27,387 nt of DNA. It comes from a virus. Position 1 is the first letter of the stretch, and every line of letters begins with the position of its first letter. This document shows positions 16,901 to 20,941 of the stretch, piece after piece. The position numbers and the translations under genes are program-made. The notes below the pieces were generated by a model. The model saw only the letters and a list, made by a program, of their open reading frames with translations, was not told the origin of the DNA and did no database searches. The stretch covers positions 1-27,387 of IMG/VR virus record IMGVR_UViG_3300032249_000097; one strand, given 5' to 3'.

Positions 16901-17802
16901 GCTTGGCGCTTTGCTCCAGCACGTTCTCCAAAACGACCCACAGGGGCCAGCACACCGCCAAGGACAGCACCGCCGAGAAAGTTGTCAAGGTATTCTTGTT
17001 TGGCTTCGTTGTCGGTCAGATTCAAACCGGCTTGCAAACGCTCAAACACTTGTTGCGCAGCTTCGGTCAAACCTTCTACGCCAGCGACTTTGCCTGTAGT
17101 CAGAGCGTAGTCTTGGAGCGTTTTGCTCAAGCCTTGTTGAGCAATAGCTTTGGCTTGTTCGGTTGTCAGCTTTTCGCCAGCAGCGCCAGCAATCTTGTTG
17201 ATGCCGGGAATCATGCGAAGCGCTAAGTTGTCCAACAACGCTTGCGGTAACGCTGCGCCAACAGCGCTACGTAAATCTGTTTCAGCCAGCGTCTTGCCGG
17301 TATCTGTTTGCCGAGACAAGTTACTGCCCGCAAACTGCAAAAGACTTGTTCCAGTACGTGCAATAGCCGCAGCACCAATACCCGCGACAGTAGCTTGAGG
17401 AGCGAGTGCGCCAGCAACAACGGGGGCCACCATATAGGGGATAGACCCGCCAGCAAGTTCGCCGATTTTTGTAAGGGGGGCTTGGGTCCAACTTTCTTGA
17501 GTTGGCTGGAAGATAGCGCGGGCTTTTTCTTCTTGTGCTTTCTGGTACTGTTCGGCTTTGTTGATGTCCATCAACCCCGTGCGACCCGCCAACGCGCCAA
17601 CATTGCCCTTGAGCGATTCGTAGCTAGCTTCCATCGCTGGCATAAAGCCAGATTTAGGCGCTGTCTTTGGCGTTACTTCTTCCAAACCGGGGGGAGCTGT
17701 TGCCAGCATCCCCTGTGCAATCCTAGCCAGTTCTCTTGCTGCTTCTACATCGCCTGCGGCGTCTGCGTTTTCTAGAGCTTTAAGTACTTGGCTGATGTCC
17801 AT
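7921..17802 (-). CDS. Giant 3293-aa internal virion protein (polyvalent, LPD38-like)
   Basis: This is one uninterrupted 3293-codon frame and the last gene of the virion operon. Visible parts from the N-terminus: hydrophobic segments at about 121-148 and 273-288; long charged Gln/Ala/Glu-rich helices to about 1500; a metallopeptidase-like site HEGTH at 1596-1600 with a following SEFVAE (E1649 or E1653 as third ligand); a GTPWCTG segment around W1987/C1988, resembling PcfJ-like proteins; an LRR-like stretch at about 2173-2288; and a C-terminal region (about 2930-3160) that I recognise as LPD38-like, common at the end of giant phage proteins. The start ATG lies four bases after the transglycosylase stop with only a weak GGG signal, so translation is probably coupled. 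By position it matches T7 gp16, an ejected core protein, and is inferred to enter the host with the DNA. The enzymatic parts are motif calls. Confidence 0.85.
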   Translation of the reverse strand: MDISQVLKALENADAAGDVEAARELARIAQGMLATAPPGLEEVTPKTAPKSGFMPAMEASYESLKGNVGALAGRTGLMDINKAEQYQKAQEEKARAIFQPTQESWTQAPLTKIGELAGGSIPYMVAPVVAGALAPQATVAGIGAAAIARTGTSLLQFAGSNLSRQTDTGKTLAETDLRSAVGAALPQALLDNLALRMIPGINKIAGAAGEKLTTEQAKAIAQQGLSKTLQDYALTTGKVAGVEGLTEAAQQVFERLQAGLNLTDNEAKQEYLDNFLGGAVLGGVLAPVGRFGERAGAKRQAAQADFVQPQQQPSDLTATEQAPEPTLRGEPVEEAEKLGAAIAPLTKQQQRAVKQQEKDQAAYLKQYEAQAQQRAAEQAEYERVKNLSPEEYAAEQMQGRAGKAPRQGATQEELNAELQGLGYDIKPENPVAGYAAQQIALARDRVPNAGLSDYVEYLAADPQQAMLIVKTATPMPGMTDKQSNRIIETLRSKLELDAKRERQKNVAAGAAATGLAKLRLGTVEEEERQALQAQRDEEKRLSGEAETERRVAPEILAVRGLGRPENLPAYRGEPKKISERIGSAQEPLSEEETQLGEDPLINKLVEAFPIADRTISPGDVYLGLGTRKQDVRDLQAQLAIARLTRDRDQQNEIKRQLDEKRAIPTEGGLGTKGGKTAAEYISRSKLPEMRVNEAEADKHASSQRNTLLGMARTLASKTIMLPEKREAILRDAKEKYIAQHAAEIEARRKAFGLPPMADWEIAEARARALEGLNTLTNNWDQFVDKVISVKALQNITREAVYQNLYKAVQRKQTEQQDTLTPKLQAPAGQKYYYEDQEGNRIEGKTMETPRQTGPRIAGPKELTLKSTPNIAATDADAAKQFIEQVLSQVETKGRTRVEPTTTEKPSARVGDLASIATLFKQAKTGGKEVDLNEATVGLLDNLRKGLRTNNDPEFVSLARETAQRIAEGNLPSEYDVRDLDEMMKAHEAAGRSETRPGATPEELQRTSAQPQKDLFPEAAVQVQRATPANFQKMLDSKDIQGMRESLAQAKADNQAALEQISKYVPSVNKELRAATTALNEAKAKAETLSESAAEQRKEPKWYAPAVRQVVELESVLTGVPMRLEALRDIQRGLRGLNAKDRADLVQLAEAAKQSAGAPDTLQNFNDIIKAAKDPASLTAEIEKLDGLVKRAASLIDNAREKLDSLMTSYQQDVVLRRSIDRQAKKAAGEVESATKRLREAQAAYRKEREAEIKAEAAPDETTAVSNERYKKAAQAGREGLGLEGERIERDTSGLAQEEQELRSKIGSLEDQLTKVKSAKKKAEIQEKIDATEAELAALPEKAPVQRKRLGEKTDADIAFEAEQIANARKLNKKLGITGGLPAPIKGPIEKDVRTGKTTQSGKRKDLVGRANVVTNALLARRAELSELDRRVSYLEENNKPVPAGLAKQKARAEQRVDKARKVQEGIAAEDKATRKALGSLEQRRITDEMKRAEKTGTTPKWARGVEVESPNLSDAQVAALEKNNITKALDDLANDKNASKLNQVVSARLAALLGATNVEIKDTVVDEDGNEVLGSATSKNIELNRNGGLSQEILLHEGTHAATERVIQMDENLLTRQQLIAKRELMALHASVKNDPRFTSVNAKSSLSEFVAEVMSNRNLQEQMREKKWKLSDAWEGFKSTILRMLGIERPETMLGAALQSVDALMMPSSVETRGTEKPVSRRLSQKDIAALHDGSNSMKQFAEQFGTTEIKQKDRTVEDANRIGRDYLDDMYAKPMDYVAEAEESKLDYSARMSDGKEYTAENPLHYVEAEAATYANLKAQEDPALRQREALSISMSRKKDLRSLIKNMMETPEFTFVEQALVAKAASKYAVLSDKTGRLKLASIEPNNRHSVAVVSSKDAAAIIEELRAGKSLKAAFLEGMQKNANRNAKLNETRNGWYKFDQTTAERNTSGEREPGRAPKKYKDSTNLEQAAIKLNAACAGTPWCTGATVTTARHQIENGDFYVYYQNGNPEVAVRMDGTEKIGEVRGNSPNQALTADQQAIAEQFLTERNFEGAQVYVDEINKKRDLIAVAKGEKDFSLDTLFANPRLISDDGKLDTRAMDRMLAFKNLDGYVGRPEPDPEVREFFAQKFLAAGEKAYANGYFFADDVDANDKSATAEGRFNNKDFTIPVDELKGAKEISMSSYGKKQAVLPALERISSVHMFGGELSLPALNYVPDVVVFNSNKDRPTVLTLPSTAVVDLIRPVNQSYLQVNGAKTIRELRMRTVESGLHVFLPDAKFVNIDQNSEKTMDRLGLRARSLMREHAKKINLDLSDSETRMQEGVLSDDDLKVFLAFNNLFISRLNGAAKRILPKDMYRTLMNSTELEMTDTTLALDYYDNFAKMVGTWAEDANQANKLVVDMFNEALEPEEDYKKFKSFTAEVIAPSMIAAEPAPEPKNGEAPIEPRVYARKATAPGMEEALNTANSLIASPKTIGQQVKANLGLEGRTQFIDRLAPLEHIAHNVMKDSLIGTQMMYYLRMADQKMSYVQQAVGHGVPQRTAYKRKDGQTEYLIEGKDGANLAGVVKILKDAPNMNAEAANQLFTMYLLGKRAERVGYDKLNFKVDSGKIKTAVAQIESNKELAAVFKRAQTEYNSYNRDLMKFLKDTGVLSPEIADQLASTNDYIPYYRERGGNVELLIGGEGVFRVGNLKEQPQLRELVGGEEKVLDFMTSSVQNTSMIMDAGLRNIAAKNAMFNLAEMQLAQFLGGNPSGPDIVSFKDHGVDRYVRVKTDAIGIPADLLVKGMEGIPVNNSALVKLMGAAAQGVRKGVMLNPMYPVKQLFRDSFAAPMASGADFIPVLGALRQLGKSATKTKLEARGITGGQVFTGTNQDLTRILKDLQEGRVGLGQFIAKAEAIAMEADASTRRAQYESYIQQGLSEMEATLMSLEAMNFNRRGLSPSMHFLSTVIPFFNAQVQSMDVLYRALTGKMPMNERLDIQGKLLRRGSLLAMTAVGYAMMMQDDEAYKNANPEEKYGNFFISVPGLKEPLRFPVPFEIGYIFKGIPEAMVNIMANEKGSEEAYKAFKSIAIQTVPGGTSLFLPAGIKPIVENVTNYSFFTGRSLESTQEEAMLPAYRYRSNTSEVAKLVGKTFDVSPIKVENLIRGYTGTMGVALAQSLNMAIPTTGGPEEATKRITDVPVIGGMFQPTDAAGIVNATYDRMEDLRQHQKTFEDLVRDGRMAEAQGFYQEHAKEMAGAAVAGNARQHLGEITKAMNAVKASNMEPDKKRALLDRLQGMRIKIAESYRKLL
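8320..9010 (-). other. LPD38-like C-terminal region of the giant protein
   Basis: Residues about 2930-3160 contain NFNRRGLSPSMHFLSTVIPF, a hydrophobic MTAVGYAMMM helix and RFPVPFEIGYIFKGIPEA. I recognise this pattern from large polyvalent-protein domain 38 at the end of very long phage proteins. Its biochemical role is not known. The name is from memory of the family and was not checked by a profile search. Confidence 0.55.
10940..11285 (-). other. LRR-like segment inside the giant protein
   Basis: Residues about 2173-2288 alternate short strands with L/V at regular spacing: LPALERISSVHMFG, LSLPALNYVPDVVVF, VLTLPSTAVVDLI and YLQVNGAKTIRELRM. This suggests a leucine-rich-repeat or related solenoid, usually a binding surface. 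The repeats are degenerate. Base composition here is lower in GC than on both sides. Confidence 0.4.
11640..11990 (-). other. GTxWCTG (PcfJ-like) segment inside the giant protein
   Basis: The order is GWYKF, then AGTPWCTGA (W1987, C1988), ENGDFYVYYQNGNPEVAVRM and KIGEVRGNSPN. The GTxWCT core followed by a y-v-y-NGxPxVAvR strand pair and an evrG-x-xN end recurs in phage and plasmid proteins including PcfJ. The function of that fold is unknown to me. Only motif similarity is claimed. Confidence 0.4.
12840..13120 (-). other. HEGTH metallopeptidase-like domain inside the giant protein
   Basis: The ILLHEGTHAATERVI helix (H1596, E1597, H1600) is an HExxH zinc motif. About 50 residues later SEFVAEVMSN offers E1649 or E1653 as the third ligand. 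This is the layout of the metallopeptidase domains often embedded in phage polyvalent proteins. It could cleave the virion protein itself or a host target after ejection. Confidence 0.6.
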
Positions 17803-17806
17803 TGTG

Positions 17807-19963
17807 TTACCCGGTATATTTTTGGATCAGTGACATTTGATCCGGACTAAGTTTTGGGGCTGTTATGCCCGACTGACCGCTCATTGCGGTTTCCGCCATT
17901 CTAAGGTAATCGTCGAGTTTTGGATACTGCATTTGCAAAAATGGGCTAGCCATCCATTGCTTGGCAACCGTCTCACGGGTTTGAGGCTCACGGTCCAGTT
18001 CTTTCATTCTGGCGTATGCGGCTGCGATCTTGGGGTCTTGCAGGGCGTTCAAACGCTGAATAATTGGATCAACACCGTAGTTTTTGGCCAACGCGGTTTT
18101 GTACAGCGTGTCAACTTCTTGTTTCTCGCGTTCACGTTTGGCACCAATAGCACCAATACCGGCTTGACCAGCGGATGCCAAGAGATCACCAAACTTGTTA
18201 CCGGTGCCGGGTTTGTTGTTGGCCATCATGCCAAGACCCAACATGAGCAAGTCGTCGTCACTGAAACGGCTGTTAGGGCTTTTGCCTGTGGCAGCTTTCT
18301 CCGTTTCTTTGTCGCCTTTGCCAGACGCGGGGTTAAAACCACCGCCAACATCAATATTGTCTGGAGCGTTGGGGTCGCCCATCATTTTGTTAAGCGCTGT
18401 CTCGCCTGTTGGTTCTGGCTGCACGTACGTGCCTGCTGTGGCTGCGGGAGAAGCGGCGGCTGCAATACCTTGTGCACGAGCCAACTCCGCGTTGCGGGTA
18501 ATAATTTCCGGGCGGGTGCTTTCCGTTCCCTGCGAGGCTTTGCCTGACAGGACGGTGTCACGCCATGCTTTGGCTTCGTCAATGTCCGCTAACTGGCGTG
18601 CAACGGCTGCACCGTTTTTAACGGGTGGTTGGCCACGGCCTTGCACCATTGTCTCTGCTGAACCGGGACCGGCCAAGCGTGGGGTCTCCGCCATGCGTGT
18701 TTTTTGAGCAGCCAAGGCTTCAAGCTCAGAAGCAGGGATACCCGCACGGCCTTGTTTGGGAGACAGGTTGCCCATGTGCGCCAAGTAGGGCGGAATCTTC
18801 AGGTCTTCAAGCGTTTTGGCAAACCCTTCTGACACAGCGCGGCCACCTTCGGTGCGCGGTTCATACGTGACTTGGCCAGCTTTCTCACGGAAAGAACGCT
18901 CCATCTCGGCACGGTCGGCACCTTTGCCAGACAAGATGTTGGGCACTTGCCCGAGCACAGCAGCACCGCCAGCGGTTGGGATGGCTGCAAGACCCGTCAT
19001 GTACTGCAACGCTGTCTCACCTGCGCCGATTAAGCCTTGGTTGCCTGTGATAGCACGACGGGGTTCACTAGTCTGCGCTTGTGGCGCGGCTTGGTTTGGC
19101 ACCTCACCTGCGACAGCACTGGGGATCAACGCGCCGGTCACGCCTTCGGCAACGCGGCGTACGGTTTTGTTCAGGTAGTTCTGAGGCTCGACGCTGAGCT
19201 TGGCCGGTACTATTTGGCCTTGGTTCTCGCGCAGATGACGGTCAAGGTAAGGCTCACCTTGGTTATATGCAACAGCCATCTTGGATTTGTCACCGCCGTA
19301 CTTTTTGTTCAAGTCCGTCATAAAACGCAGAGAAGCGTCGATGTTTTTGTAGGGGTCAGTGCGCTCTTTGGGGTCAAGACCATAGGCTTTAGCCGTGGCC
19401 TTTGTCAACTGGCCGATGCCAACAGGGCCGGTAGGCGACTTAGCGTCGTGCTTGTAGCGAGACTCGGTGTTAAACACGCTGTCAACAAACATCGGGTCAA
19501 GACCTAACTCTTCGGCACGCTTCAAAGCGTATGCACGGTATTGTTCTGGGGAGCCTTGCACAGCGCCCCTATCTGCAAAACGTGCAACCCCGCCCTCGGC
19601 CATACGGATCACAGGCTCGTTGTTGTACGCAATCTGTTCAGAAGAATCTTCTCCGTAGCCAGCAATACCGCCGTCAGCCATGTTCTGCATATTAGGAGCA
19701 GGAAGAGCGCCGATGCCCCGTTGTTCTGGGAGCTGGTCTTGTGCGGCCATACCCATCACCGCTTGGTCGGCAACTGTTGGTTGCTTCTGGCCCGCCATCT
19801 GCGCTTGTTGGGAAGCACGCAGTGCTTTGCGGTCGTTGCTCTCCGCTACCGCTAGGGATAACACGTACGGGTTGGTCTTGTGCATTGCAGCATATTGCTG
19901 CAACTGCTGGTCGGGCATGTTGCGTAGCGTTGACGTAATCTGATTGACGTTTGGGATTGCCAT
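17807..19963 (-). CDS. Virion-associated lytic transglycosylase
   Basis: This 718-aa protein has a clear AAGGAA ribosome binding site. Residues about 138-245 form an SLT-type lysozyme-like domain: catalytic E167 in NTESRY, the GPVGIGQLTKATAKAYGLD loop at 179-197, and AYNQGE at 232-237. It cleaves the glycan strands of peptidoglycan, and being inside a virion operon it probably opens the wall locally during DNA ejection, like the N-terminal domain of T7 gp16. Before the domain lie two copies of a short GG motif, MADGGIAGY (95-103) and MAEGGVARF (121-129). After it come a Gly/Ala-rich hydrophobic stretch (about 310-345), low-complexity linkers and a helical C-terminus. In T7 the transglycosylase and the giant C-terminal part are one protein; here they are two adjacent genes four bases apart. 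Confidence 0.85.
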   Translation of the reverse strand: MAIPNVNQITSTLRNMPDQQLQQYAAMHKTNPYVLSLAVAESNDRKALRASQQAQMAGQKQPTVADQAVMGMAAQDQLPEQRGIGALPAPNMQNMADGGIAGYGEDSSEQIAYNNEPVIRMAEGGVARFADRGAVQGSPEQYRAYALKRAEELGLDPMFVDSVFNTESRYKHDAKSPTGPVGIGQLTKATAKAYGLDPKERTDPYKNIDASLRFMTDLNKKYGGDKSKMAVAYNQGEPYLDRHLRENQGQIVPAKLSVEPQNYLNKTVRRVAEGVTGALIPSAVAGEVPNQAAPQAQTSEPRRAITGNQGLIGAGETALQYMTGLAAIPTAGGAAVLGQVPNILSGKGADRAEMERSFREKAGQVTYEPRTEGGRAVSEGFAKTLEDLKIPPYLAHMGNLSPKQGRAGIPASELEALAAQKTRMAETPRLAGPGSAETMVQGRGQPPVKNGAAVARQLADIDEAKAWRDTVLSGKASQGTESTRPEIITRNAELARAQGIAAAASPAATAGTYVQPEPTGETALNKMMGDPNAPDNIDVGGGFNPASGKGDKETEKAATGKSPNSRFSDDDLLMLGLGMMANNKPGTGNKFGDLLASAGQAGIGAIGAKREREKQEVDTLYKTALAKNYGVDPIIQRLNALQDPKIAAAYARMKELDREPQTRETVAKQWMASPFLQMQYPKLDDYLRMAETAMSGQSGITAPKLSPDQMSLIQKYTG

Positions 19964-19972
19964 TTTTGTTCC

Positions 19973-20932
19973 TTATGCCATCTTTGCCATAGCTAAACCA
20001 GCCAGACCGTCAGACTTTACATGACCCCCGTCTTTGTAAAGACCAAGCGCTTTGCCGGTAATACCAGCGCCAGCTACTTGAGACAGCGTGCTTGGCGGTT
20101 GTTGGTATACCTGCGAGGTCTGATTGGTCATGGGCAAGCCGCGTAGCAAGTTGGACATAAAGCTCAACTGTTGGTATGGGTGGTTCAGGTTGTTCAAATA
20201 GTCTTGGTACTGCGTGTTCATCAAGTTCTGGACTTGCTGTTGCTGCTGACCGCCGTACTGGTTCTGCATCTGGTTGATGCCCATGTTTTGCTGGTACTGG
20301 TTCTGGCCAATGTTAGCCAAATTGGACGCCGCTTGGTTGGCAGTCTGCAAACCTTGAAGGCCAAGCCCCGCGCCAAACTGTTGCTGTTGAGCGTTCAGTT
20401 GGTTCTGTGTGTTGTACTGCTGCTGCGCTTGATTAAATGCGTTGTACTGGTTCTGCCCTAAATTGCGTTGCAACTCAGCGTTGCCTTGACTGCGCATGAT
20501 TGCATCGCGGCCACCACCGAAGGCTCCAGCATTGGCCGCTTGAGCGGCTTGCGCCTGTTGAGAAATCCCTGCATTGCGCCGCGCTGCCGTATCCATGACG
20601 TCCAAATACGGATTCATCATGCTTCTAGCGGTATCGCCAGTGAAGTTAGACGGCTGGAATGTGTACTGCGTGTTCAATGCGCCGAGGCCAGCCATACCGG
20701 CCATAGCGGAAGCATCTCGTAACTGAGGCGCAGCCTGCATCAATCCAGCGTTTTGGTACGCCTGTTGTTGAAGAGGCGTGAACTGGGCAACGCGCTCCCC
20801 CTGATATTGCATGTAGGGGTTTTGGTTAATGTCTGTCAGCGCTTGACCTTGGCCTAGCATCGACTCGACGTACGGTTTTGCGTAGTCGGGGATGCTGGTC
20901 TGCGTAACATTGGTTTGGGTTGCGTCAGCCAT
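19973..20932 (-). CDS. Gln/Asn-rich internal or tail virion protein
   Basis: This 319-aa protein has AAGGAG seven bases before its ATG; that signal also carries the stop of the upstream gene. The N-terminus, IPDYAKPYVESMLGQGQ, resembles a start seen in many environmental phage virion proteins. Residues about 125-260 are dominated by Q, N, A and Y with runs such as NAQQQQF and GGQQQQQVQN, apparently a long polar helix or disordered segment. The C-terminus carries YKDGGHV (D301-G303) and LAGLAMAKMA. By position (before the transglycosylase and the giant protein) and composition it is the analogue of T7 gp14 or a related ejection protein. No enzymatic motif is present and the assignment is by context. 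Confidence 0.65.
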   Translation of the reverse strand: MADATQTNVTQTSIPDYAKPYVESMLGQGQALTDINQNPYMQYQGERVAQFTPLQQQAYQNAGLMQAAPQLRDASAMAGMAGLGALNTQYTFQPSNFTGDTARSMMNPYLDVMDTAARRNAGISQQAQAAQAANAGAFGGGRDAIMRSQGNAELQRNLGQNQYNAFNQAQQQYNTQNQLNAQQQQFGAGLGLQGLQTANQAASNLANIGQNQYQQNMGINQMQNQYGGQQQQQVQNLMNTQYQDYLNNLNHPYQQLSFMSNLLRGLPMTNQTSQVYQQPPSTLSQVAGAGITGKALGLYKDGGHVKSDGLAGLAMAKMA

Positions 20933-20941
20933 GTCGGCTCC

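Noticed and set aside
7921-17802. Giant frame as several genes joined by sequencing error
   Set aside because: The frame has no internal stop or obvious composition break at domain borders, and similar multi-thousand-residue proteins exist in related phages.
20171-20480. DNA tandem repeat in the Gln/Asn-rich gene
   Set aside because: The repetition comes from many Gln, Asn and Tyr codons. No fixed-length DNA unit is repeated in register.
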